A stretch of 64,000 bases of DNA. It comes from Schistocerca nitens. Taxonomy: Eukaryota; Arthropoda; Insecta; Orthoptera; Acrididae. The DNA is taken from NCBI RefSeq assembly GCF_023898315.1, contig NC_064623.1:12785140-12849139 (forward strand). The letters are read 5' to 3'. The notes beneath the pieces are model-generated. The model saw nothing but the letters and a program-made list of their open reading frames with translations, ran no database searches and was not told the origin of the DNA. Shown piece after piece: positions 55,575 to 64,000 of this stretch (position 1 is the first letter of the stretch; each line of letters begins with the position of its first letter). A program made the translations under genes and the position numbers.

Positions 55575-57273
55575 GGCTTGGACAAATGCACTTCGAGGGG
55601 ATGCTGGGGGAATACTGACAGACCCCAGTGCTATATTAAGTAAATGGAGGGCGTATTTTGAGCATCTATCAAATGTACACCAGGAAGCAGGAAATGAACA
55701 GGCGTACGAAATACATACAGCAGAATCCCAGATACCTGAGCGAACGTTAAAGGAAGTAAGAGATGCAATCAACAAATTGAAAAACCAAAAAACACCAGGA
55801 TCAGATTGCGTAACTGCAGAATTAGTGAAAAATGGGGGACAGAAATTGGTGGAAGTAGTTCACAAAGTGATAACTAAAGTATGGAACTCAGAGATGATAC
55901 CTGAAGAGTGGCAGGAGTCGATTCTGATCCCAGTTTTTAAGAAGGGCGACAAAATGGATTGTAGTAATTATAGAGGGATATCGCTATTACCAGTATTTTC
56001 CAAAATTTTCTCGAATATTCTGCTAAGCAGGCTTACACCATATGCAGATGAAATTGAGGGGAATTACCAAGTCGGCTTTCGGCGGAACAGATCAGCTATA
56101 GACGAAATATTCACCCTGCGTCAAATTTTGGAAAAGAAATGGGAATACAATAAAATAGTTCATAATCTTTTCATAGATTTTACAAAAGCATATGATTCAG
56201 TATTGCAGTCAAAATTGTACAGAATTCTTTTGGAAGTTGGAATACCAAAGAAGTATGTTAGACTTATAGAAGCGAGTTTGAAAAACACAAAAGGTAGAGT
56301 ACGCGTGGGGAAATTGGAGTCAGAAGAATTTGTAATAAAGAACGGACTTAAGCAGGGACATGCCCTGTCTCCGCTATTTTTTAATTTAGTCCTAGAATAT
56401 ATTGTACGAATGGCAGCAGATAATTCAGAGGGTATGGAGTTAAATGTAAATATTAAGATATTAGGGTATGCAGATGATCTAAACATCATTAGCGATAGGA
56501 AAGAATCTGTAACAGCAAATGCGAATGCGTTAATCAAGGCTAGTGAAGATGTAGGTCTAAGGATAAGTGAAGACAAAACTAAATACCTGGTTACTACTAG
56601 AATGCCAACTGCAGTACATCAGGAAATGTTAAGAGTTGGAGACATCCAGTTTGAAAAAGTGAACACATTCAAGTATCTAGGCGTGGACATCACTTCTAGA
56701 AATGAGATTGAATCCGAACTGAAGAAGAGATTACGGGCGGGAAATGCGTGCTACTTCTCACTGAATAGATTACTTTCATCACGGATATTGTCTAGGAATT
56801 TAAAGATTAGATGATACAAAACTTTTATTCTACCAGTTATTCTGTATGGGTGGGAGACTTGGTCTCTCACTGTGCAAAATGAAAAGCCGTTACGAGTATT
56901 TGAAAACAAAATTTTGAGGAAAATTTTCGGAGCAAAAAGGGATGACATTAGCGGAGAGTGGCGAAAACTGCATAACGAGAGGTTCACGAACTCTATTCAA
57001 GCCCTGACATAATCAGTATCATTAAATCACGTAGGCTGCGATGGGCGGGTCACGTAGCTCGAATGGATGGTAGGGCACCTGGAGGGAAAACGTCCTGTGG
57101 GGAGACCGAGGCGTAGATGGGAGGACAATGTGAAGGCTGATTTGAGGAACCTGGGTACTGAAGGGGAATGGAAGGAAATAGCCCAAGACAGGGACAGACG
57201 GCGAAAATACGTTGCTGCGGTAATGGACTCTCGAATCCGGTATGACCAGTGAGTGAGTAAGTAAGTAAGTAAG
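55575..57273 (+). mobile_element. LINE, 5'-truncated, with 11-bp target duplication
   Basis: A perfect duplication TTTCCATACAA lies at 55564-55574 and 57274-57284. The tail is GTAA repeats (57256-57273). The frame enters at 55575 (AWTNALRGDAG, LTDPSAILSKWRAYFEHLSN) and continues as a long RT, then a C-terminal part with YGWETWSLTVQNEKPLRVFE and GRPRRRWEDNVKADLR (to 57252). It is inserted in the mariner-related element. Confidence 0.94.
55777..56814 (+). pseudogene. LINE reverse transcriptase, long open frame ending at a premature stop
   Basis: 345 codons: TPGSDCVTAELVKNG, SILIPVFKKGDKMDCSNYRG, QVGFRRNRSAIDEIFTLRQI, the A box LFIDFTKAYDS, GLKQGHALSPLFFNLVLEYI, the active site YADDLNIIS, and FKYLGVDIT. 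All RT catalytic aspartates are present. A TGA at 56812-56814 stands where the family has a tryptophan-like position (next residues YKTFILPVILYGWE). At least one frameshift and one stop follow (near 57010). The endonuclease is absent because the copy is 5'-truncated. Confidence 0.9.
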
Positions 57274-57394
57274 TTTCCATACAATTCAATAACTGTCACC
57301 CTGTATGAACCACACAGTCCCAAAATTTTCCCGATAAACCGCAGTCGATCATTCGCCTTCTCTCCGACAATCCTTACATGGTCGTCCCATTTCA

Positions 57395-58819
57395 TACACT
57401 CCTGGAAATTGAAATAAGAACACCGTGAATTCATTGTCCCAGGAAGGGGAAACTTTATTGACACATTCCTGGGGTCAGATACATCACATGATCACACTGA
57501 CAGAACCACAGGCACATAGACACAGGCAACAGAGCATGCACAATGTCGGCACTAGTACAGTGTATATCCACCTTTCGCAGCAATGCAGGCTGCTATTCTC
57601 CCATGGAGACGATCGTAGAGATGCTGGATGTAGTCCTGTGGAACGGCTTGCCATGCCATTTCCACCTGGCGTCTCAGTTGGACCAGCGTTCGTGCTGGAC
57701 GTGCAGACCGCGTGAGACGACGCTTCATCCAGACCCAAACATGCTCAATGGGGGACAGATCCGGAGATCTTGCTGGCCAGGGTAGTTGACTTACACCTTC
57801 TAGAGCACGTTGGGTGGCACGGGATACATGCGGACGTGCATTGTCCTGTTGGAACAGCAAGTTCCCTTGCCGGTCTAGGAATGGTAGAACGATGGGTTCG
57901 ATGACGGTTTGGATGTACCGTGCACTATTCAGTGTCCCCTCGACGATCACCAGTGGTGTACGGCCAGTGTAGGAGATCGCTCCCCACACCATGATGCCGG
58001 GTGTTGGCCCTGTGTGCCTCGGTCGTATGCAGTCCTGATTGTGACGCTCACCTGCACGGCGCCAAACACGCATACGACCATCATTGGCATCAAGGCAGAA
58101 GCGACTCTCATCGCTGAAGACGACACGTCTCCATTCGTCCCTCCATTCACGCCTGTCGCGACACCACTGGAGGCGGGCTGCACGATGTTGGGGCGTGAGC
58201 GGAAGACGGCCTAACGGTGTGCGGGACCGTAGCCCAGCTTCATGGAGACGGTTGCGAATGGTCCTCGCCGATACCCCAGGAGCAACAGTGTCCCTAATTT
58301 GCTGGGAAGTGGCGGTGCGGTCCCCTACGGCACTGCGTAGGATCCTACGGTCTTGGCGTGCATCCGTGCGTCGCCGCGGTCCGGTCCCAGGTCGACGGGC
58401 ACGTGCACCTTCCGCCGACCACTGGCGACAACATCGATGTACTGTGGAGACCTCACGCCCCACGTGTTGAGCAATTCGGCGGTACGTCCACCCGGCCTCC
58501 CGCATGCCCACTATACGCCCTCGCTCAAAGTCCGTCAACTGCACATACGGTTCACGTCCACGCTGTCGCGGCATGCTACCAGTGTTAAAGACTGCGATGG
58601 AGCTCCGTATGCCACGGCAAACTGGCTGACACTGACGGCGGCGGTGCACAAATGCTGCGCAGCTAGCGCCATTCGACGGCCAACACCGCGGTTCCTGGTG
58701 TGTCCGCTGCGCCGTGCGTGTGATCATTGCTTGTACAGCCCTCTCGCAGTGTCCGGAGCAAGTATGGTGGGTCTGACACACCGGTGTCAATGTGTTCTTT
58801 TTTCCATTTCCAAGAGTGT
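57395..58819 (-). mobile_element. Tc1-like transposon, apparently intact
   Basis: Ends TACACTCCTGGAAATTGAAA then TAAGAACACC (57395) and the complementary GTGTTCTTTTTTCCATTTCC then AAGAGTGTA (58819), with TA borders. 1425 bp, with one uninterrupted transposase gene inside. Inserted in the Jockey/CR1-like LINE, whose frame resumes on both sides. Confidence 0.96.
57552..58574 (-). CDS. Tc1-like transposase, 340 aa, intact
   Basis: Start MPRQRGRE at 58574 is chosen as the family start. The same frame is open farther upstream through the inverted end into the LINE, but that is read-through of non-coding sequence. The paired helix-turn-helix DNA-binding region is at residues 12-110: FERGRIVGMREAGWTYRRIA, then VSTVHRCCRQW, then VSARTIRNRLHEAG. 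A basic GRPR-like patch GPRRRTD lies between. The catalytic triad is D155 (FSDESRF), D244 (FQQDNARPH) and E277 (SPDLSPIEHVW). The two last residues have 32 residues between them, two fewer than in standard Tc1. It ends AAKGGYTLY. The protein would cut at the inverted ends and paste into TA sites. Confidence 0.95.
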   Translation of the reverse strand: MPRQRGREPYVQLTDFERGRIVGMREAGWTYRRIAQHVGREVSTVHRCCRQWSAEGARARRPGTGPRRRTDARQDRRILRSAVGDRTATSQQIRDTVAPGVSARTIRNRLHEAGLRSRTPLGRLPLTPQHRAARLQWCRDRREWRDEWRRVVFSDESRFCLDANDGRMRVWRRAGERHNQDCIRPRHTGPTPGIMVWGAISYTGRTPLVIVEGTLNSARYIQTVIEPIVLPFLDRQGNLLFQQDNARPHVSRATQRALEGVSQLPWPARSPDLSPIEHVWVWMKRRLTRSARPARTLVQLRRQVEMAWQAVPQDYIQHLYDRLHGRIAACIAAKGGYTLY

Positions 58820-59149
58820 AGATAAATACATCATGTCCGAAAATCGTGGTTTTACAGTTAATATAGTGTGCAAGATCATTAATATACAACACGAACAGCA
58901 ACAGACGCAACACACTTCCCTGTGGCACACCTGCAGTTACTTCTACATCTGACGATGACTCTCAGTCCAAGATGACAAGCTGTGTCCTCCCTACCAAAAA
59001 CTTCTCAGTCCAGTCACAAATTTCACTTGATACCTCATATGACCGTACTTTTGACAGTAAGCGTAGGTTCGGTACTGAGTCAAATGCTTTTAGAAATCAA
59101 AAATTCATAAAATAAATTCTAACAATTAAATTTATATTCGGTGTTTAAG

Positions 59150-59835
59150 TATTTTTCTTATCCAGTTTTCCATATTCTCTACTTCGGCCAACATAACTCA
59201 TTTTGATGCCCGAAACCCACCTACTACTTTTAGTCTCTCATTTCGTAATGTTTTTCCCTGAGCATTACCTGGTTTGATTGGACTACATTCGATAATCTTC
59301 GTCTCGCTTTCCTTGATGTTCATCTTATATCCTCCTTTCAAGACAACAATATCATCGGGAGACCTCAAGGATTTTATTTCTTCTCCCTGAACTTTAATTC
59401 CTTCCCCTACTATTTCTTTGCCTTCCTTTATTACTTGCTCACTGTACAGATTGAATGAAATCGGTGACTGGCTACAACCCTGTCTCACTCCCTTCTCAAC
59501 CGCTGCTTTCCTTTCATGCCCTTAGACTCTTACAACTGCCGTCTGGATTCTGAACAGGATGTATATAACCACCGAACCCTGTATTTGCCCCTGTAGCTTC
59601 AGAATTTCAACGAGTGTATTCCAGCCGACATCTAAAATCTAAAAGGGCTATAATATAAAAGGCCTATAAACATAGTGTTGTCTTTTCTTAACGTATCTTC
59701 TAAGATAACTCGTAGGGCTAGTACATCCCCGTGTGTACCTACATTTCTGCAGGGTCGCCTTCTGCCAGTTTTTCTGTTCTTTTGTAAGCATGGTCCCAGT
59801 ATTTTAAGTTGTGAGCTACCTTCAGCTTCATCCAT
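59150..59835 (-). mobile_element. RTE-like LINE fragment, RT palm region
   Basis: Minus strand: GTHGDVLALRVILEDTLRKD, then NTMFIG (59690-59790), VRQGCSQSPISFNLYSEQVI and GIKVQGEEIKSLRSPDDIVV (59330-59488), then KGGYKMNIKESETKIIECSP. The FADD box appears as SPDD, keeping both aspartates. Stops and an internal deletion are present. Same family as 34461-35213. Confidence 0.82.
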
Positions 59836-60667
59836 CCCACGTGTAAATCCCCAAGTACATTATTCTCTTACTACACGGGAAACTCCCTATCGCATGGCAC
59901 CCCCCTCCCCTCCCCCCCGCCACACCGACTTAGTGGTAAGATGGCCCACTGCATAACTCGTCAAAAACTGAAATCAAGCATGAAAACAGGAAGAAGCTGT
60001 ACTGGAGTGTGAAAAACGAAGCAAAATAGAAACAGTGAACTGTCTAAAAACAATAAGTGCATTACAGAGCGGCCTGAAACAGCCATGGCGACGTGCGTAA
60101 ATGGTTATGGTGCGGGCGAGTCGTGTTCAGAACTCCCTCGCGCCATTTATTTATATTTTTTTCACAACGTTATGAACTGTCGGTCCGGTCATTGAGATGC
60201 TTGTTTTCTTTTCGTAGTCTTGGCAGTTGTCATAGAAGAAACTGGTTATAGAACATAAGTGTGGTAAGAATACGTTATCGTCGCAAGTAAATGTGATGAA
60301 TTTGCGAGAGAAGGCGAGATGCCACATAGGCCTCTAACAGAAATGAAAACAACAAATAAATGGGTGTGAACTATGTTACAAGAAAGAAACTCGAGAGTCA
60401 AGACTTCCAAAACGGAACGCAACTTCAAAAACGTTGAAAACATATGTTCTGAAAGAGCACAGAGAAACTGTGTGGCTGTGAAACTGTTGCGTTCATTTGC
60501 TGCAGCTTATGACAAACTATTATGTTTTCATCATTTCCTTGGGAGTGATCACATTCAAATTCATACGAACACCTAGATCGGGCAAGGAGGTATATCTCAC
60601 TCACTCACCAGGCGTACAAATTAGGTGCGTCGGTAAGAGATTCCTATAATATGACACACGTACTGTC
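59836..60667. other. Intergenic, no gene recognised
   Basis: A C-rich tract lies at 59899-59922. The remainder has no supported feature. Confidence 0.4.
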
Positions 60668-61067
60668 ACACACGTGGTGTTATAGTCGGCACACAGCATC
60701 TCCGAGGTAGCGATGAAGTGCGGATTTTCCCGCACGACCATTTCACGAGTGTACCGTGAATGTGAGGAGTCCGATAAAACATCAAATCTCGGACATCGCT
60801 GCGGCCGGAGAAAGATCCTGCAAGAACGGGACCAACGACGACTAAAGATCGTTCAACGCGACAGAAGTGCAACCCTTCCGCAAATTGCTGCAGATTTCAA
60901 ATGATGGGCCATCAACAAATGTCAGCGTGTGAACCGTTCAACGAAACATAATCGATGTGGGCTTTTGGAAGCGAAGGACCACTCGTATACCCTTCATGAT
61001 TGCACGCCACAAAGCATTACGCCTCGCCCGGGCCCGGCAACACCGACATTGGACTGCTGATTGGAAA

Positions 61068-61896
61068 TACCGGGTGATCGAAAAGTCAGTATAAATTTGA
61101 AAACTTAATAAACCACGGGATAATGTAGATAGAGAGGTAAAAATTCACACACATGCTGGGAATGACATGGGGTTTTATTAGAACAAAAAAAAAAAAAAGT
61201 TCACAAAATGTCCGACAGATGGCGCTGGACAGCAAAACGTCAGTAACTGCTACCGTGACGGGTGAGAGGTACGCCGATATGTTACAGAATCGTATCATCC
61301 CCAGCCTGGCTGATAAAACACCTGCTGGAACGTACGATGTTTATGCAGGATGGCGTTCCACCTCATATTGCTGAACGCGTGAAAGATCTCTTGCGCGCGT
61401 CGTTTGGTGATGATCGTGTGCTCAGCCGCCACTTTCGTCATGCTCGGCCTCCCAGGTCCCCAGACCTCAGTCCGTGCGATTATTGGCTTTGGGGTTACCT
61501 GAAGTCGCAAGTGTACCGTGATCGACCGACGTCTCTAGGGATGCTGAAAGACAACATCCGACGCCAATGCCTCACCATAACTCCGGACATGCTTTACAGT
61601 GCTGTTCACAACATTATTCCTCGACTACAGCTATTGTTGAGGAATTATGGTGGACATATTGAGCATTTCCTGTAAAGAACATCATCTTTGCTTTGTCTTA
61701 CTTTGTTATGTTAATTATTGCCATTCCGATCAGATGAAGCACCATCTGTCGGACATTTTTGAACTTTTGTATGTTTTCGGTTCTAATAAGACCCCATGTC
61801 ATTCCAAGCATGTGTGTCAATTTGTACCTCTCTATCTACATTATTCCGTGATTTATTCAGTTTTTAAATTTATACTGACTTTTTGATCACCCGGTA
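61068..61896 (+). mobile_element. Mariner-related transposon, second copy of the 44490 family
   Basis: Ends CCGGGTGATCGAAAAGTCAG and the complementary CTGACTTTTTGATCACCCGG, with TA (61068-61069, 61895-61896). 829 bp. It keeps more of the transposase than the copy at 44490: TVTGERYADMLQNRIIPSLA, then DKTPAGT, a frameshift in the GMFMQDG region near 61350, then QDGVPPHIAERVKDLLRASF to HIEHFL. A run of 15 A at 61184-61198 lies inside. It splits the older Tc1 copy. Confidence 0.94.
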
Positions 61897-62186
61897 TGTT
61901 GCCTGGTAGGGCGAGTCTCGTTTCAAATTGTATCGAGCGGATGGATGTGTACGGGTATTGAGACAACCTCAGGAATCCGTGGACCCTACTTATCAGCAGG
62001 GGACTGTTCAAGATGATGGAAGCTCTGTAACGATGCGGGGCGTGTGCTGTTGGAGTGATATGGGACCCTTGATACGTCTAGATACGACTCTGACAGGTGC
62101 CACGTACGTAAGCATCCTGTCTGATCACCTGCATCCATTCGTGCCCACTGTGCATTCCGACGGACTTGGAGAATTCCAGCAGGACA

Positions 62187-62894
62187 ACTGCATGGGGGTT
62201 TAATTAAAAATGCTATAATTTTAGTAGCTGTCTGTCCGGTTACGAAGTCTCGTAACCGGTTGGCCCTGAGTAGTATTAGTACGCAATCTGACTGCATAAA
62301 ATAACAACAAAGAATGAAAGGAAATTTCCGTTAACGCAATTGATTAATTAAGTCCCCTGCAACTATAAAAGCTACGAAACAACAAAGCACAAATGTAACT
62401 GTTCTGTGTGTGGTAGTGTGATTCAACGTACATGTATCTGGCACGGTTCTTCCTCAATACGACAAGATACTTAAAACACCATTTACAATGAACTAATTGA
62501 AAAACCAGAAATACTATAATTGCACATAGAAACCAGAATTACAAGTCTAACACATGAACACGAGCCAGATGCTTTGTTGACTGAACCTGTGACCAAGAGG
62601 CATTGTCATTAAAGAAATGTGAAATTATTTTTTTTTACCTCAATATATAATGACGAAAAATACACTGTGATCATTGCAACATCTTCCATCTATACATTAC
62701 ACCATCTGAACAGCATCTAGCCTCTCGCCCAACAGAACAACAACTGCACACGACATGCTCTCACTAGTACTGCTCTCGACATCCGCTCAACAAGCACTGC
62801 CCACGGCAACCTCTGAACTACCACTGCCGCAGTGGAAGCGGCAGAATAATAATCTTTGGCGCAATCTCTGGCGCTGTGACTCAGTGTAGCCACC
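62187..62894. mobile_element. Unidentified insertion of about 710 bp in the Tc1 copy
   Basis: The Tc1 QQDN/NATLHT coding region is interrupted between GACAA (62182-62186) and AATGCGACAC (62898). ACAA occurs on both sides and may be a 4-bp duplication. The insert starts CTGCATGGGGGTTTAATTAA and contains a small palindrome CCGGTTACGA..TCGTAACCGG (62238-62261). No terminal inverted repeat or transposase was seen. Family unknown. Confidence 0.6.
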
Positions 62895-63189
62895 TTTCAC
62901 AATGCGACACTCCACACGGTCAGAATTGCTACAGAGTGGCTCCAGTAACAGTATTATGAGTTTAAACACTTCCGCTGGCCAGCAAACTCCCCAGAAATGA
63001 ACATTATTGAGCATATCTGGGATGCCTTGCAACGTGCTGTCCAGAAGAGATCTCCACCGCTTCGTACTCTTACGGAGCTTTGGACAGCCCTGCAGGATTC
63101 GTGGTATCAGTTCCCTCCAGCACTGCGTGCTCGCGGTGGCCCTACACGATATTACGGAGGTGTGCCGGTTTGTTTCGCTCTTCAGTGTA

Positions 63190-63750
63190 TTTACTGTTCC
63201 TCGTGGAAGACATTGCCTAGACTCAAGTACTTGAGAAGAGCTGTCTGCTCTTCCGAAGTCGGTTGGCGATGCCGATGCGTTGCGGGTTTCCAAGTGACGC
63301 AGTGGCGAGCGGTTAGTCCGAGAAGTGAGAGGGGCCGGTGAAGCACCGCTGCCTTGGTCAACGCCTGGAGGCCCCAGCCGTGCGTCAGAGGGCTGCCGCC
63401 CGCGGTGGTGGGGGAAGAAGCGGGCAGGCGCGCTGCAGCGGCGAGAGCCGGCAGTCGGCGGATGACCGAGGATGCGGAGGCAGCGCGCTCGCTGGACAGC
63501 AGCCGCTGCGGGACTGCAGTGACGCAACACAGGTGCGTGGGTCCGCCGCGCTGTCCATTACTCGACGGCTGTTTGGCGCGCTTGTCAAACGTGGGGCGTA
63601 TTTGAGAGAAATTTCGCTTGACGTCAGATTTGACAAGAGGGCTGGCGTCATTTGTATCTGTGTTCGCTTCGCGTGTTTAGCGGAGTTCCGTTTTCATTTA
63701 CCTCACTGTCTAATGAGCTTCATAACTATGGAAACTCTGTTCGAGGATGT
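63190..63750 (+). other. CpG-rich stretch, possible promoter/first-exon region
   Basis: CG-rich sequence with many CpG pairs between about 63240 and 63620, unlike its AT-rich surroundings. No known repeat recognised. It could be a gene start or an unrecognised GC-rich repeat. Confidence 0.35.
63462..63532 (+). CDS. Candidate first coding exon (weak)
   Basis: An ATG at 63462 in the context GGCGGATGACC opens MTEDAEAARSLDSSRCGTAV, then TQH. A good donor ACACAG/GTGCGT at 63532-63533 ends the frame in phase 2. High CpG content supports a gene start, but there is no homology and no second exon in the window. Other ATGs upstream in the same frame (63354) are possible. Treat as a hypothesis. Confidence 0.25.
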
Positions 63751-64000
63751 TGTTGTAGTGGTCTTCAGTCCTGAGACTGATTTGACGCAGCTCTCCATGC
63801 TACTCTATCCTGTGCAAGCTTCTTCATCTCCCAGTACCTACTGCTACCTACATCTTTCCGAATCTGCTTGGTGTATTCATCTCTTGGTCTCCCTCTACGA
63901 TTTTTACCCTCCACGCTGCCCTCCAATACTAAGTTGATGCCTCAAAACATGTCCTACCAACGATCCCTTCTCCTAGTCAAGTTGTGCCACAAACTTCTCT
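63748..64000 (-). mobile_element. RTE-like LINE, 3' end, cut by the window edge
   Basis: Minus strand ends TCAGGACTGAAGACCACTAC then AACAAC, the same 3' end as 34461-35213. Upstream is GGAGAGCTGCGTCAAATCAG and the PRDEYTKQI coding part. It continues beyond the window. Confidence 0.9.

Larger units (their letters stand above)
55162..57305 (+). mobile_element. Mariner-related (DUF4817-type) element with a LINE inside
   Basis: Ends TACAGGCCGACAGTTGGTGA (55162) and the complementary CAATAACTGTCACCCTGTA (57305) match in part, with TA at both borders. The LINE reading frame on the outside is continuous across them. The inside keeps VWFSDEAHFHLHGIVHKQNR and LHPERLSVWCAMSSHGIIGA, then LFLDGTVATERYL (55280-55510), the first catalytic Asp block of the family. 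Without the inner LINE it is about 430 bp, a deleted copy. Confidence 0.8.
54690..59100 (-). mobile_element. LINE (Jockey/CR1-like), split by two nested insertions
   Basis: Minus-strand RT pieces are at 58820-59100 (IFGHDVFIYTLG after GVPQGSVLRLLLFVLYINDL), then at 57306-57394 (DDHVRIVGEKANDRLRFIGK, then ILGLCGS). After a large insertion they resume at 55161 (TKAAHRALVRPVLEYC) and run to the 3' region near 54690 (CTCCGCAAGGTGGCTTGCGG-like segment). The catalytic ADD box reads GHDV. The order of pieces shows one LINE interrupted by a Tc1 (57395-58819) and a mariner-related element (55162-57305). Confidence 0.85.
60668..63189 (+). mobile_element. Tc1-like transposon (same family as 30211-31386), split by two insertions
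   Basis: The 5' end is lost. It starts within the N-terminal region (RTTISRVYRECEESDKTSN, 60713-60790). A mariner-related element interrupts it at 61068. The core resumes at 61897 with YRADGCVRVLRQPQESVDPT, LIRLDTTLTGATYVSILSDH and LGEFQQDN. A second insertion follows at about 62187-62894. The C-terminus then resumes as NIIEHIWDALQRAVQKRSPP to RARGGPTRYYG. The right end is TTTCGCTCTTCAGTGTA with TA at 63188-63189. Many stops. Confidence 0.88.

Noticed and set aside
62787-63530. 247-codon minus-strand frame as a gene
   Set aside because: It crosses from the unknown insertion through the Tc1 C-terminus into the CpG-rich region on the opposite strand; composition-driven.
1-64000. CRISPR array or bacterial operon
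   Set aside because: No regularly spaced repeats of that type, no ribosome-binding-site pattern; the content is clearly eukaryotic.

Overview
The window looks like nuclear DNA of a large, repeat-rich insect genome, most likely an orthopteran such as a grasshopper or locust. Two terminal exons of an insect acyl-CoA synthetase gene are separated by an 11.6-kb intron. Almost everything else is transposable elements: Tc1/mariner DNA transposons, LINEs, tRNA-type SINEs, Penelope-like elements and one piggyBac relative. The SINEs and the 8.1-kb repeat resemble ones I remember from Schistocerca and Locusta; that assignment is from memory and was not searched.

Host sequence. The exons at 5261-5437 and 17068-17175 (+) encode the C-terminal AMP-binding domain of a 4-coumarate-CoA-ligase/luciferase-like enzyme, including the catalytic-lysine loop PKNPSGK and the stop codon. 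A candidate poly(A) signal follows at 17366. A CpG-rich stretch near 63.2-63.7 kb may hold the first exon of another gene, but this is weak.

Layout. 1-5260 is intron with a Penelope-like tail, a deleted Tc1 copy and two LINEs. The last intron (5438-17067) holds a full-length Tc1 shell, SINEs, transposase fragments and an antisense Penelope-like element (11580-16552) with a 1.7-kb solo LTR inside it. 17.5-31.4 kb is intergenic LINEs, SINEs and three Tc1 elements with matched ends. 31.6-35.3 kb is one antisense Jockey-like LINE that received a SINE, a mariner and a second LINE. 35.6-44.5 kb has a 100-bp-arm hairpin, a Tc1 with a long ORF but a lost catalytic Asp, a foldback element beside an (AT)n tract, and more SINEs. 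45.2-48.6 kb is an apparently intact LINE with an 11-bp target-site duplication. 49-54.6 kb is LINE, mariner and piggyBac debris. 54.7-59.1 kb is a three-level nest with an apparently intact Tc1-like transposon. 60.7-63.2 kb is a Tc1 copy split by two insertions. The right edge enters another RTE-like LINE tail.

I found no protein-coding operon, CRISPR array, rRNA or free tRNA gene. The most notable items are the intact LINE, the intact Tc1-like element with an unusual 32-residue D-E spacing, the solo LTR in the Penelope-like element, and the nests whose order can be read from exact target-site duplications.
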